Of a stretch of DNA of 64,000 bases, positions 15,653-26,348 are shown piece after piece. The position numbers and the translations under genes were made by a program. Origin of the DNA: an uncultured Caulobacterales bacterium (GTDB lineage: Bacteria > Pseudomonadota > Alphaproteobacteria > Caulobacterales > Caulobacteraceae); NCBI GenBank assembly GCA_903884425.1, contig CAISEP010000016.1, positions 186,001 through 250,000 of the forward strand, in the 5' to 3' direction. The first letter of the stretch is position 1. The number at the start of each line of letters is the position of its first letter. The notes beneath the pieces are model-generated. The model ran no database searches, was not told the origin of the DNA, and worked only from the letters and a program-made list of their open reading frames with translations.

Positions 15653-17068
15653 ATGAACGCCAATATCGCCGCCATCCTCTACCTCGCCTCGGGTGTGCTG
15701 TTCATCCTCGCCCTGCGCGGGCTGTCGAGCCCCGAGACCAGCCGTCGCGGCAACACCATGGGCATGATCGGCATGGCCATCGCCGTGGGCACGGTGCTGA
15801 CCACCCTGTTCAGCGAAGGCGTGCTTGACGGCATCACCCTCGCCCTCATCGCCGGCGGCGTGGCCATCGGCGGCGGCGTGGGCGCGGTGATCGCCCGGCG
15901 GGTGGCCATGACCGCCATGCCCCAGCTGGTGGCGGCCTTCCACAGCCTGGTGGGCCTCGCCGCCTGCCTGGTGGCCGTGGCCGCCATCTACACCCCCGCC
16001 GCCTACGGCATTGCCGAGGGGGACGGGGTGAAGCTGGAAAGCCTGATCGAGCTCAGCGTCGGCGTGGCCATCGGGGCCATCACCTTCACCGGCTCCCTGA
16101 TCGCCTTCGCCAAGCTGAACGGCAACATGAGCGGCGCGCCCATCCTGCTGCCGGCCCGGCACCTGCTGAACCTGGCGCTGGCCATGGGCATCGTGGTGCT
16201 GATCTTCGTGCTGGCCCTGTCCGGCGGCACGGCGCTCTGGGCCTTCTGGGGCATCTTCGCGCTCGCCCTGGTGATCGGCATCACCCTGATCATCCCCATC
16301 GGCGGGGCGGACATGCCGGTGGTGGTGTCCATGCTGAACAGCTATTCCGGCTGGGCGGCGGCGGCCATGGGCTTCACGCTCGGCAACATCACCCTGATCA
16401 TCACCGGGGCGCTGGTGGGCTCCTCCGGCGCGATCCTGTCCTACATCATGTGCAAGGCCATGAACCGGGGCTTCGTCTCCGTCATCCTGGGCGGCTTCGG
16501 GGCCGAGGATGCGGCCGCCGGTGGCGAAGGGGTGAAGGAGACCCGGCCGGTGAAGCAGGGCTCCGCCGACGACGCCGCCTTCATCATGAAGAACGCCTCC
16601 AAGGTGATCATCGTCCCCGGCTACGGCATGGCCGTCTCCCAGGCCCAGCATGCCCTGCGGGAAATGGCCGACCGGCTCAAGGCCGAAGGCGTGGAGGTGA
16701 AATACGCCATCCACCCCGTCGCCGGCCGCATGCCCGGCCACATGAACGTGCTGCTGGCCGAGGCCAATGTCCCCTATGACGAGGTGTTCGAGCTGGAGGA
16801 CATCAATTCGGAGTTCTCCACCGCCGACGTGGCCTTCGTGATCGGAGCCAATGACGTGACCAATCCCGCGGCCAAGACCGATCCCAAGTCCGCCATCTAC
16901 GGCATGCCGATCCTCGACGTGGAGAAGGCCCGCACCGTCCTCTTCGTGAAGCGGGGCATGAGCTCAGGCTATGCCGGGGTGGAGAACGAGCTGTTCTTCC
17001 GCGACAACACCATGATGCTTTTCGCCGACGCCAAGAAGATGGTCGAGGGTATCGTCAAGGCTCTGTGA
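15653..17068 (+). CDS. pntB: NAD(P) transhydrogenase subunit beta
   Basis: PntB carries the remaining membrane helices and the NADP(H)-binding domain III. In this 471-residue protein the first 270 residues contain eight or nine hydrophobic helices with conserved NSYSGWAAAAMGF. The C-terminal 190 residues carry the NADP-site motifs VIIVPGYGMAVSQAQHA, HPVAGRMPGHMNVLLAEA and IGANDVTNPAAKTDP. Length and motifs are complete. Role: NADPH supply in an operon with pntAA and pntAB. Confidence 0.97.
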   Translation: MNANIAAILYLASGVLFILALRGLSSPETSRRGNTMGMIGMAIAVGTVLTTLFSEGVLDGITLALIAGGVAIGGGVGAVIARRVAMTAMPQLVAAFHSLVGLAACLVAVAAIYTPAAYGIAEGDGVKLESLIELSVGVAIGAITFTGSLIAFAKLNGNMSGAPILLPARHLLNLALAMGIVVLIFVLALSGGTALWAFWGIFALALVIGITLIIPIGGADMPVVVSMLNSYSGWAAAAMGFTLGNITLIITGALVGSSGAILSYIMCKAMNRGFVSVILGGFGAEDAAAGGEGVKETRPVKQGSADDAAFIMKNASKVIIVPGYGMAVSQAQHALREMADRLKAEGVEVKYAIHPVAGRMPGHMNVLLAEANVPYDEVFELEDINSEFSTADVAFVIGANDVTNPAAKTDPKSAIYGMPILDVEKARTVLFVKRGMSSGYAGVENELFFRDNTMMLFADAKKMVEGIVKAL

Positions 17069-17082
17069 CGCCGGATGACAGC

Positions 17083-17128
17083 GACCTGCGATAGCGGCGG
17101 AAACACCTGCCCGATCCGCGCGCAGGTC
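17083..17128 (+). terminator. Hairpins with mutually exclusive stems after pntB
   Basis: GACCTGCG (17083-17090) can pair with CGCAGGTC (17121-17128); the nearer ACCTGC (17105-17110) can pair with GCAGGT (17122-17127). The shorter stem is followed by TTGAGTTTT. It could be a simple terminator or an attenuator-like switch before the ABC genes. Confidence 0.4.
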
Positions 17129-17179
17129 CATTGAGTTTTCCGCCGCACCACGTCACCTTCCCCGCGCAGGGGGACTCGC

Positions 17180-18109
17180 ATGACCGAACCGGCACTGAAA
17201 CTGGAGAACATCTCCAAGTCCTACGGCGCCATGACCGCGGTCCGCGACCTCAGCTTCGAGGCACCCCGCGGGCGGATCTTCGGCTTCCTGGGCCCCAACG
17301 GGGCGGGCAAGACCTCGACCCTGCGCATGGTGCTGGGGCTCGTCGCCCCCACCTCGGGCCGGATTTCGGTGCTGGGTGCCTCGGACGGCCGCCGGGTGCG
17401 GGACCGGATCGGCTTCCTGCCGGAGGAGCGGGGCCTCTATCGCCGGATGACCCCCGCCCAGGCCTTCGACTTCTTCGGCGCCCTCAAGGGCCTCGACAGC
17501 CGCACCGCGCGACGCCGGGGGGAGGCCCTGCTGGTGGACCAGGGCCTGGGCCACGCCATGCACAAGCCGGTCAAGTCCCTGTCCAAGGGCATGGCCCAGA
17601 AGGTGGCCCTGATCTCCGCCCTGGTGCACGAGCCGGAACTGGTGATCCTCGACGAACCCTTTTCCGGCCTTGACCCAGTGAACCAGCAGTCCCTGGAGCG
17701 GCTGATCCGCGGCCTCGCCGACCGGGGGGCCACCGTGGTCTTCTCCACCCATGTCATGGCCCATGCGGAGCGCCTGTGCGACAAGGTCGTGCTGATGGCC
17801 CGGGGCCGGAAGGTGTTCGACGGACCCGTGGCCGCCGCCCGGGCCGCCGTGCCCCAGCGGCTGATCCTGGTGGGCCAGATCGATCCGGAGCGGGTGAGGG
17901 CCCTGCCCGGGGTGACCGGCGTGGCGCAGGAACTGTCCGCGGACGGTCCGAGCCTTGTGGTCGATCTCGCAGCGGGGGCTTCCACCAACGCCGCCCTGAA
18001 GGAGGCCTTCGTCCAGGGGCTGGAGATCACCCGGTTCGAGGCGCGGGAGCCGACCCTGCACGACGCCTTCATCGTCCTGACCCGGGACGCACCGGAGACC
18101 CAGGCATGA
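17180..18109 (+). CDS. ABC transporter ATP-binding protein (NatA/ABC-2 type)
   Basis: A 309-residue nucleotide-binding subunit. Walker A is GPNGAGKT at residues 38-45, the signature is the variant LSKGMAQKV, Walker B is LVILDEPFSGLD, and the H-loop is FSTHVMAHAE. The C-terminal ~80 residues form the extra domain typical of NatA-like exporters (DUF4162-like). It overlaps the following permease by ATGA, so they make one two-component exporter. The substrate is unknown; NatAB-like pairs are associated with sodium or drug export, which is not evidence for this one. Confidence 0.92.
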   Translation: MTEPALKLENISKSYGAMTAVRDLSFEAPRGRIFGFLGPNGAGKTSTLRMVLGLVAPTSGRISVLGASDGRRVRDRIGFLPEERGLYRRMTPAQAFDFFGALKGLDSRTARRRGEALLVDQGLGHAMHKPVKSLSKGMAQKVALISALVHEPELVILDEPFSGLDPVNQQSLERLIRGLADRGATVVFSTHVMAHAERLCDKVVLMARGRKVFDGPVAAARAAVPQRLILVGQIDPERVRALPGVTGVAQELSADGPSLVVDLAAGASTNAALKEAFVQGLEITRFEAREPTLHDAFIVLTRDAPETQA

Positions 18110-19455
18110 GACGGGCGCTGATCATCGCACAGCGGGAGTATCTCTCCTTCCTGCGCACCCCGGGCTTCTGGATCTCCCTGCTGGTCATGCCCCTGGTGGG
18201 CATGGTCACGGGCCTCGCGCCCCAGATGATCGCCCGGACCGAGCCGCCCCCCACGGTGGCCATCCTCGACCTGACCGGTCTGGGAGCGGACGGACCCGGC
18301 CCGTGGCTGGTGCGGGCCCTGGCAAGGCCCGCGTCCGCGGATGCCGAACGCCCCTCCGACGGCCCCGGCCGCCGCTCTGCCCGGGACGTCCGGCGCAGCA
18401 TCACCGTCGTGACCGCGCCCCCGGCCTTCGCCGCGGCCCGCACCCCGGCGGAGGCGGGACAGGCGATCCGCGCTTATATGGCCGCCAGACCGCTGCTGCC
18501 GGACGGACGACCCCTGTCCGGTGCCTTGGTCATCCACGGGGATCGGGACCAGCTGCACCTGGACCTGTGGACCCCGAGACCGCAGGTGGCCGGCTGGTCC
18601 GATGCCCTCGCCGCCCCCCTGGACGACTGGGCGCGGCGGGCGCGCCTGGCCGCCGCCGGGGTACCCCCCGGGGTAGCCGACACCCTCGACCGGCACCTGG
18701 CCGATGTCCGGAACTTCTCTCCCCAGGCGGCTGCCGGGCGGGTCTCGTTCGCGGACAAGGCCCCGGTGCTGGTGGCCGTGGGCCTGTCCTTCCTGCTCTG
18801 GGCCCTGGTCCTCACCGGGGCCGGCATCCTGCTGAACACGGTGATCGAGGAGAAGTCCAACCGGGTGATCGAGGTGCTGCTGTCATCGGCCTCGGTCACC
18901 GAGATCCTCGGCGGCAAGATCCTGGGCGGGGCGCTGTTGTCCCTGACCACCATGAGCTTCTGGGGGGCCATCGGCTTCTGGCTGATCCACCGCTCCGCCC
19001 CGGACATGCTGGGGGTGGTGGGGGCGGCCCTGACCGGCCACGGGCTGGTCCTGTGGTTCGGGGCCTTCTTCATCGTCGGCTATCTGATGTACGCGTCGAT
19101 CTTCGCCGCCATCGGCTCCTATTGCGAGACCCCGCGGGAGGCCCAGACCCTGCTGGGGCCGGTGATGGTGCTGCTGACCGTGCCCATCGTCTTCCTGGGT
19201 GCCACCATCAGCGCCCCGGACGCCCCCCTGCTGAAGATCCTGGTCTGGGTGCCGTTCTTCACCCCTTTCCTGATGACCACCCGGGTCGCCGCCGGGGCCC
19301 CGGTGCTGGAACTGGTCGCGGCCCTCGCCGAGATGATGCTGATGGCGGCCTTCGTGGTCTGGCTGTCCGGGCGGGCCTTCCGCTCCGGTGCGCTGGCGAC
19401 GGAGAAGCTCGATCCCCGCCGGTTCCTCGCCGCCCTGTTCCGCCGGGAGAGCTGA
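18106..19455 (+). CDS. ABC-2 family transporter permease (NatB-like)
   Basis: A 449-residue membrane subunit paired with the ATPase that overlaps it by four bases. The N-terminus (REYLSFLRTPGFWISLLVMPLVG) holds the first helix, followed by a ~190-residue extracytoplasmic region rich in Arg, Pro and Ala. Five or six helices follow, starting VLVAVGLSFLLWALVLTGAGILL; the conserved EEKSNRVIEVLLSSAS segment is the coupling region of ABC-2 permeases. The C-terminus is short and basic. Substrate unknown. Confidence 0.88.
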   Translation: MRRALIIAQREYLSFLRTPGFWISLLVMPLVGMVTGLAPQMIARTEPPPTVAILDLTGLGADGPGPWLVRALARPASADAERPSDGPGRRSARDVRRSITVVTAPPAFAAARTPAEAGQAIRAYMAARPLLPDGRPLSGALVIHGDRDQLHLDLWTPRPQVAGWSDALAAPLDDWARRARLAAAGVPPGVADTLDRHLADVRNFSPQAAAGRVSFADKAPVLVAVGLSFLLWALVLTGAGILLNTVIEEKSNRVIEVLLSSASVTEILGGKILGGALLSLTTMSFWGAIGFWLIHRSAPDMLGVVGAALTGHGLVLWFGAFFIVGYLMYASIFAAIGSYCETPREAQTLLGPVMVLLTVPIVFLGATISAPDAPLLKILVWVPFFTPFLMTTRVAAGAPVLELVAALAEMMLMAAFVVWLSGRAFRSGALATEKLDPRRFLAALFRRES

Positions 19456-19486
19456 GGCGCGACCGGCACGGCGGTTCGCCCAACAG

Positions 19487-19512
19487 AAAAAGGGCCCCCG
19501 AACGGGAGCCCT
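19487..19512 (-). terminator. Terminator of rpsU
   Basis: On the minus strand a 10-base stem with one mismatch (19491-19500 with 19503-19512) is followed directly by TTTTT (19487-19491 region). It lies about 28 bases after the rpsU stop and has classic intrinsic-terminator form. Confidence 0.8.
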
Positions 19513-19540
19513 GATCCGTGCAGCCTTGTGAGCGCGAAGC

Positions 19541-19774
19541 CTACTTGGTGCGCTTCGGCGCGGCGACGATGCCGCCTTCGCGCTGGGCGCGCTTGCGGGC
19601 CAGCTTGCGGGCGCGGCGAACGGCCTCGGCCTTCTGGCGCGCGCGCTTTTCCGACGGCTTTTCGTAGTGGACGTGCCGCTTCATCTCGCGGAACGTACCC
19701 TCGCGCTGCATCTTCTTCTTCAGCGCCTTGAGGGCCTGGTCGACATTATTGTCGCGCACAAAAATCTGAACGAT
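19541..19774 (-). CDS. rpsU: 30S ribosomal protein S21, likely ATC start
   Basis: S21 helps the small subunit select mRNA. The sequence [21 protein letters not shown], then [24 protein letters not shown], is unmistakable. The first ordinary start is GTG at 19759, which would drop conserved N-terminal residues and lies 22 bases from the nearest ribosome site. Reading on upstream gives (M)VQIFVRDNN, as in other S21 proteins, starting at an ATC at 19774 with GGAGGG seven bases before it. I therefore annotate ATC, giving 77 residues. No ATG, TTG or GTG is available in frame between. The identity is firm; the start codon is inferred. Confidence 0.85.
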   Translation of the reverse strand: MVQIFVRDNNVDQALKALKKKMQREGTFREMKRHVHYEKPSEKRARQKAEAVRRARKLARKRAQREGGIVAAPKRTK

Positions 19775-20033
19775 GACTAGGCCCTCCTCTGGACCCCCGT
19801 CCGCGCCACGATCCGTAGCCGCGCGTTCGGTTCTGGAAAAAGCATCCTACGCCCGGAAAGGAACTCTCCGTGCCTTGTGGGAGGGGGAAATAGCAGAGGC
19901 AAACGCGGCTGTCCACGCAGGAGTCGCACGCGGGGCGGCGACCGGCCCATTTTCGGCGACCCACAGGTCCGGAATCCGCGGCCGGTGACGGGTGCGGATG
20001 GCGCCGCGACCCGTCATGCCCTATCTTCGGACC

Positions 20034-20738
20034 ATGAGCTATCCGGACAATCACGACATGCCCCCCCGGGATTGGGCGGACGAGACCGAGGCCCGCCTGC
20101 TGGACGCCGCCGTCGCCCTGGTGGCGGAGCATGGCCGCTGGGATGACCGGCTGGTAGCGAGGGCCGCGGCGGAGGTGGGCCTGTCCCCCGCGGCGTGCGA
20201 GCTGCTGCTGCCCCATGGGCCCCGGGACCTGGCCGCCCTGCTCGCCCGGCGGCATGATGCCCTGACCATGGCGCAGCTGGCCGAGATCGACCCCGCGGCC
20301 CTTCGCATCCGTGACCGGATCGCCACCGCCGTGCGGACCCGGATCGCCGTGGCCCTGGAGGACGAGGCGGCGGTGCGGCGGTCCCTGGGCTTCCTGGCCC
20401 TGCCCGCCAACGCCCCCCTGGCCGGACGGCTGATGTGGGCGGCGGCGGACCAGCTTTGGCGCTGGGCCGGGGATACGGCCACCGACTTCAACCACTATTC
20501 CAAGCGGGCGATCCTCTCCACGGTGCTGGCCTCGACGCTCGCCGTGCGGCTGGCCCGGGGCGAGGCGGCCGCCGAGACCCATCTGGCCGCGCGGATCGAG
20601 GGGGTCATGGCCTTCGAGAAGGCCAAGGCCGGGATGAAGCTGGATCCGGAGGGGGCCGCGCGGACCGTCGCCGGGGTCCTGTCCCGGCTGCGCTACGGGC
20701 GTCCGGTCAGTCCGGAAGCGCCCCCGTCAGCCGGTTGA
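20034..20738 (+). CDS. COQ9 family protein (ubiquinone biosynthesis)
   Basis: COQ9 proteins are TetR-fold lipid-binding factors that assist COQ7-dependent hydroxylation in ubiquinone synthesis. The 234-residue protein starts with a TetR-like N-terminal part (RLLDAAVALVAEHGRWDDRLVARAAAEVGLS) and has the COQ9 core with LGFLALPANAPLAGRLMWAAADQLWRWAGDTATDFNHYSKRAIL, of which the W-x-GD-x-x-x-D-x-N-x-Y-x-K-R pattern is diagnostic. I use the ATG at 20034; upstream ATGs are possible and no ribosome site decides. Its last 32 bases overlap convergent purK. Proximity to rpsU is common in alphaproteobacteria. Confidence 0.88.
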   Translation: MSYPDNHDMPPRDWADETEARLLDAAVALVAEHGRWDDRLVARAAAEVGLSPAACELLLPHGPRDLAALLARRHDALTMAQLAEIDPAALRIRDRIATAVRTRIAVALEDEAAVRRSLGFLALPANAPLAGRLMWAAADQLWRWAGDTATDFNHYSKRAILSTVLASTLAVRLARGEAAAETHLAARIEGVMAFEKAKAGMKLDPEGAARTVAGVLSRLRYGRPVSPEAPPSAG

Positions 20739-21825
20739 CATGCCCCATCTTGCGGCCCGGCCGGGCCCCTGACTTGCCGTACAGCCACAGGCGCGCGGCC
20801 GGGTCGGCGGCATAGGCGGCCCAGGCGTCGGCCTCGTCTCCCAGGAGGTTGATCATCTCCGCCCGGGCAAAGGGCCGGGTCGGGCCCAGCGGCCAGCCGG
20901 CCACGGCGCGGATGTGCTGCTCGAACTGGTCGACCTCGCAGGCATCCAGGGTCCAGTGGCCGGTATTGTGCACCCGGGGCGCGATCTCGTTCACCAGCAG
21001 GCGGCCGTCGGCCATCTCGAACAGCTCCACCCCCATGACCCCCACATAGTCGAGGCCGGTGAGCAGCCGGTCGGCGATCTGCCGGGCTGCGGCGGCGGTG
21101 GTCTCGCGGACCGCGGCCGGGGCGACGGTGCGGCGCAGCACGCCGTGCTCGTGGGTGTTCTCCGCCAGGGGATAGGCGGCGATCTCTCCGCTCCAGCTCC
21201 GCGCGGCGATGACCGACAGCTCGCGGACAAACTCCACCCGCCCCTCGAGGATGGCGGGCGCGGCCCCGACGGCGGCGAAGGCGGCCTCGGCCTCCTGCGG
21301 CGCGCGAATCCAGGCCTGGCCCTTGCCGTCATAGCCCTCCCGCCGGGTCTTCAGCAGGGCGGGCGCGCCGATCCGCTCGAGGGCTTCGGCCAGGTCCTCC
21401 GCCCGGTCGATGGCGACGAAGGGGGCGCAGTCGACGCCGACGGAGCGGAAGAAGGTCTTCTCCGCGATCCGGTCCTGGGCGGTAGCTAATGCCAACGGGC
21501 CCGGCGCCATGCGCACCCCCGCCGCCAGCAGCCGGTCCACCACCCGGGCCGGGACATTCTCGAACTCCACCGTGGCCACCTGACAGCGGGCGGCGAACTC
21601 CGCCAGGGCCACGGGATCGTCATAGGCGGCCACCAGGCTGGAGGCCGCCACCCGGCTGGCGGGGGCCCCCTCCTCCGGGGTCAGGATGCAGGTGTCGAAG
21701 CCCAGGCGCGCGGCGGCGAGCGCCAGCATGCGGCCCAGCTGCCCGCCGCCGAGAATGCCGATGGTCGAGGTCGGCGGCAGGGGGGCAAGGCCTGCGCCAG
21801 AGGTCGCGTCAGCCGGGCGGGTCAA
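20707..21825 (-). CDS. purK: N5-carboxyaminoimidazole ribonucleotide synthase PurK
   Basis: PurK uses ATP and bicarbonate to convert AIR to N5-CAIR in purine synthesis. The 372-residue protein begins after a short leader with [22 protein letters not shown], has the ATP-grasp core ([24 protein letters not shown]) and the closing motif [18 protein letters not shown]. The start is TTG at 21825, overlapping the purE stop as TTGA, so translation is coupled. Some leader residues before TIGILGG are unlikely to be conserved. Confidence 0.96.
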   Translation of the reverse strand: MTRPADATSGAGLAPLPPTSTIGILGGGQLGRMLALAAARLGFDTCILTPEEGAPASRVAASSLVAAYDDPVALAEFAARCQVATVEFENVPARVVDRLLAAGVRMAPGPLALATAQDRIAEKTFFRSVGVDCAPFVAIDRAEDLAEALERIGAPALLKTRREGYDGKGQAWIRAPQEAEAAFAAVGAAPAILEGRVEFVRELSVIAARSWSGEIAAYPLAENTHEHGVLRRTVAPAAVRETTAAAARQIADRLLTGLDYVGVMGVELFEMADGRLLVNEIAPRVHNTGHWTLDACEVDQFEQHIRAVAGWPLGPTRPFARAEMINLLGDEADAWAAYAADPAARLWLYGKSGARPGRKMGHVNRLTGALPD

Positions 21826-22319
21826 TCTTCCACGGTCTCCAGCACCTGGGCGGTCTGGTCGGCGCGCCAGGCGGCGAGCCGGGCGGCCAGGGCCGGGTCC
21901 GACAGGGCCAGGATCTGGGCCGCCAGCAGACCGGCATTCTTGGCCCCCGCCTTGCCGATGGCCAGCGTCCCCACCGGCACGCCGCCGGGCATCTGGACGA
22001 TGGACAAAAGGGAATCGAGACCGCTCAGGGCCTTGGACTCCACCGGCACGCCCAGCACCGGCAGGTCCGTCATGGATGCCGTCATGCCGGGGAGGTGGGC
22101 CGCCCCTCCGGCCCCGGCGATGATCACCTTGTAGCCGGTGGCCTTCGCCGAGGTGGCGAAGTCGAACAGCCGCTGCGGCGTGCGATGGGCGGAGACCACC
22201 TTGTCCGCATGGGCGACGCCCAGGGCATCGAGCACCTCGGCGGCGGCCTGAAGGGTCGGCCAGTCGGAGCGGCTGCCCATGATGATGGCGACGGGAGGGG
22301 TTTCGGCCGAGACGGCCAT
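21822..22319 (-). CDS. purE: N5-carboxyaminoimidazole ribonucleotide mutase PurE
   Basis: PurE rearranges N5-CAIR to CAIR, the step after PurK. The 165-residue class I enzyme shows [19 protein letters not shown] near residue 12, [10 protein letters not shown], and [18 protein letters not shown], all active-site segments. The ATG at 22319 is preferred; upstream in-frame residues have no family match. It overlaps purK by four bases and is divergent from the diguanylate cyclase gene. Confidence 0.96.
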   Translation of the reverse strand: MAVSAETPPVAIIMGSRSDWPTLQAAAEVLDALGVAHADKVVSAHRTPQRLFDFATSAKATGYKVIIAGAGGAAHLPGMTASMTDLPVLGVPVESKALSGLDSLLSIVQMPGGVPVGTLAIGKAGAKNAGLLAAQILALSDPALAARLAAWRADQTAQVLETVED

Positions 22320-22424
22320 TGACTTCGCCAATTCGCAGCTTCCCAATTGCACCCGCCCGCGGGTGGGAAAGCGCACAAGTATAGGGACGCTGCGCCGCCC
22401 CGCAATGGAATAGGTTCCCGACCC

Positions 22425-23021
22425 TTGAACAGGACGTCCGATCCGACCCCCGAACCGGTGCCGAGCCCGCCGGAAAGCCCGGACGCGGAGATCGCGCGCC
22501 TGCGGGCGGAGGTGACCCGGCTGGAGCAGCAGGTGGCGGCGCTGGAGATCCTGGCGGACCGGGACCCCCTGACCACCATCTACAACCGCCGCGCCTTCCT
22601 GCGGGAACTGCACCGGGTGGTGGGCTTCTGCGAACGCTACCAGTCCACCGCGGCGGTGGTGTTCTTCGACATGGACGCGTTCAAGGACATCAACGACACC
22701 TTTGGCCATGCCGCCGGGGACGCCGCCCTGCAGGCCGTGGCCGCCACCCTCGCCGGCCAGGTGCGGGAGTCCGACGTGGTCGGCCGCCTGGGGGGCGACG
22801 AGTTCGCCGTGATCCTGGTCCAGGTGGACCGGGCCGCGGCGCTGTCCAAGGCCAGCCGCCTGAAGCAGCAGATCGAGGCCTCGCCCGCGATCCATGACGG
22901 CCGGGCCGTGCCCCTGCGGGTGTCCTACGGCCTGCGGATGTTCGAGCCGGGGGTGACGCCCGCCGACCTCCTGGCCGGAGCGGATGCGGCCATGTACCTG
23001 AACAAGCCGCCGAGCCGCTGA
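22425..23021 (+). CDS. GGDEF-domain protein, probable diguanylate cyclase
   Basis: Makes cyclic di-GMP from two GTP if active. From the TTG at 22425 it is 198 residues: a Pro-rich start, a short coiled coil ([21 protein letters not shown], residues 21-41) and a GGDEF domain with the intact GGDEF motif at 123-127. RESD at 114-117 is the inhibitory I-site at the right spacing. [10 protein letters not shown] binds metal. There is no membrane or sensor domain, so it is cytosolic and probably dimerises through the coil. The start is uncertain: an ATG at 22347 would add 26 residues but crowd the purE promoter. Confidence 0.88.
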   Translation: MNRTSDPTPEPVPSPPESPDAEIARLRAEVTRLEQQVAALEILADRDPLTTIYNRRAFLRELHRVVGFCERYQSTAAVVFFDMDAFKDINDTFGHAAGDAALQAVAATLAGQVRESDVVGRLGGDEFAVILVQVDRAAALSKASRLKQQIEASPAIHDGRAVPLRVSYGLRMFEPGVTPADLLAGADAAMYLNKPPSR

Positions 23022-23025
23022 CCCG

Positions 23026-23250
23026 TCAGGCGATGATGTCGGAGATCAGCTGGTTCTCCAGCAGCACGATCTGGTCCCGCAGGGCCAGCTTGCGCTTCTT
23101 CATGCGGGCGATGAGGATCATGTCGGGGCTGTGCTGCTCGGTCAGGGCGGTGACGGCGGCCCCGAGGTCCAGGTGCTCCTGACGCAGTTCCGCGAGGCGG
23201 GCCTTGGCCAGCCGGGTCGCCTCGTCGTCGCCCTCGTCATGATCGTTCAT
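23026..23250 (-). CDS. DUF465 (YdcH-like) small coiled-coil protein
   Basis: A 74-residue protein of the DUF465 family, whose function is unknown. The first 20 residues are acidic ([20 protein letters not shown]), and the rest is an amphipathic helix pair containing the family core [18 protein letters not shown] and [18 protein letters not shown] take the ATG at 23250 instead of an upstream one. A second DUF465 gene lies divergently 190 bases away, so the pair share a control region. It is not overlapping its GGDEF neighbour, which ends five bases away. Confidence 0.85.
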   Translation of the reverse strand: MNDHDEGDDEATRLAKARLAELRQEHLDLGAAVTALTEQHSPDMILIARMKKRKLALRDQIVLLENQLISDIIA

Positions 23251-23440
23251 GCCACCCGTCTCCCCCCGTCCGCTGACGATCCCAGGCGGCGGTTCCCGGT
23301 CTTCCACAGTCCAGATTCGCGGGGGCGTCGTAAACAGGTTCTGAACAGCGGAGCGGTTATTTCCGTTTCACGGCAGCGTGATCTGACAAGGACCCGTTCG
23401 GGGTGTTCACTCGTCAGGTTGATCCTCAAGGAGGCGCCCC

Positions 23441-23617
23441 ATGGCGTTGGACTCGCACATCCGTGAACTTGATTCCCGGCATCAGACTCTCGAACGGGCT
23501 ATCCGGGAGGAAAGCCTGCGTCCCGTGGCCGATTCGGTCCGGTTGAAGGAACTGAAGCGACAGAAGCTCAAGCTCAAGGATGAGATCGAGGGCCTTCGAA
23601 AGCCGCCCAGTCACTGA
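23441..23617 (+). CDS. Second DUF465 (YdcH-like) small protein
   Basis: A 58-residue frame with a near-perfect ribosome site (AAGGAGG at 23428-23434, six bases before ATG). It reads MALDSHIRELDSRHQTLER, then ADSVRLKELKRQKLKLKDEIEGLRK, the DUF465 pattern of a short helix with a conserved H-x-x-L and a terminal K-x-x-KLKDE-I motif. It is shorter than its divergent relative at 23026-23250 and lacks that acidic head. Function unknown; two paralogues in this arrangement recur in alphaproteobacteria. Confidence 0.85.
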   Translation: MALDSHIRELDSRHQTLERAIREESLRPVADSVRLKELKRQKLKLKDEIEGLRKPPSH

Positions 23618-23719
23618 TTTCCAACCAGTCACTGATTCCCAAAGCCGTCTGATCCCTCCGAAACGACCCCCCGGCGGCGGATGACCTCCGCCCCCCGGGG
23701 GAGTCGGCCCGGACGGGCC

Positions 23720-24373
23720 TCAGTCCTCGTCGTCGCCGTACAGGTCGGGGTCCGCCGCGTCCTCGACCGGGGCCGCCTCGGCCACGGTGCCGATGGGGGC
23801 GAGGGTCGGCCCGTCGGTGACGATGCCCTTGCGCGCGTCGTCCTTGGCCTTCTTGTCGGCGGCCTTGCGGACGATGTCGTCCAGCTCGAGCTGGCTGATC
23901 AGCCCCAGGGTCACGGGATCCACCGGCTTGATGTTGGTGGCGTTCCAGTGGCTGCGGCTGCGGACCTGCTCGATGGTCGCCTTGGTGGTGCCCAGGATCT
24001 TGGAGATCTGGCCGTCGGTGATCTCCGGATGGTTGCGCAGGAACCAGGCAATGGCGTCCGGCCGGTCCTGGCGACGGGAGACGGGGGTGTATTTCGGCCC
24101 CTTGCGCACGGGCTTCAGAAGCTCGGCGTGCCGGCTCTTCTGCACCTTCATCATGTAGCCGGCATCGGCCTGGGCCTTGTCCAGCTCTTCCCGGTTCAGC
24201 TGGCCATTGGCGATGGGGTCCGCGCCGCGGATGTCCCGGGCGACCTCGCCATCGGCAATGCCGTTCACTTCCAGGGGATGCAGGCCGCAGAAGTCGGCGA
24301 TCTGCTCGAAGGTCAGGGACGTGTTCTCGACGAGCCAGACGGCGGTCGCCTTCGGCATCAGGATGTCAGTCAT
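23720..24373 (-). CDS. trcR: Cell-cycle transcriptional regulator TrcR family (DUF1013)
   Basis: The 217-residue protein matches DUF1013, a conserved alphaproteobacterial family named TrcR in current annotations. Two helix-turn-helix-like segments are visible: FEQIADFCGLHPLEVNGIADGEVA near residues 22-45 and DGQISKILGTTKATIEQVRSR near 119-139. The C-terminal third is charged and acidic (ending DLYGDDED). A GAGGGA ribosome site lies just upstream. Two GC-rich hairpins lie 56-105 bases upstream. With sciP and the CtrA boxes here, it adds to a cell-cycle theme, but co-location is not evidence of interaction. The family call is good; the function rests on the name. Confidence 0.8.
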   Translation of the reverse strand: MTDILMPKATAVWLVENTSLTFEQIADFCGLHPLEVNGIADGEVARDIRGADPIANGQLNREELDKAQADAGYMMKVQKSRHAELLKPVRKGPKYTPVSRRQDRPDAIAWFLRNHPEITDGQISKILGTTKATIEQVRSRSHWNATNIKPVDPVTLGLISQLELDDIVRKAADKKAKDDARKGIVTDGPTLAPIGTVAEAAPVEDAADPDLYGDDED

Positions 24374-24428
24374 AATCCCTCATCTCTTCGTCAGCATGTG
24401 GACGGCTTGCCCGGCGGGAGAAACCCCG

Positions 24429-24478
24429 GGCCGGAGCCTTCCGGCCAGAAACAGCGGCGCCCGGCCTTTCGGCCGGGC
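24429..24478. repeat. Two adjacent GC-rich hairpins between trcR and the peptidase gene
   Basis: GGCCGGA (24429-24435) pairs with TCCGGCC (24440-24446) across a four-base loop. Thirteen bases on, GCCCGGCC (24459-24466) pairs with GGCCGGGC (24471-24478) across TTTC. Both stems are perfect. There is no T run, and the flanking genes diverge, so they are not ordinary terminators. They may lie in the trcR leader. Confidence 0.6.
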
Positions 24479-24620
24479 GGTGTGGGACGTGTCATAACCC
24501 ATTTTGTGATGGAACGGAAACGGGTTTTCCCGGGGAGAAGCGCCGCAGGGGAGACAGTCGACGAACCGCGCCCCGGTCGTCTATGGTCCGGGACTGTCCG
24601 CGTCCCGGGAGTTGTGAACC

Positions 24621-26336
<1,716 letters not shown>

Positions 26337-26348
26337 ACCCCGGCCGGA

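Noticed and set aside
15038-16741. 567-codon His/Gly/Asp-rich frame opposite pntB and pntAB
   Set aside because: A shadow of highly biased codon use; the sense strand encodes complete transhydrogenase subunits.
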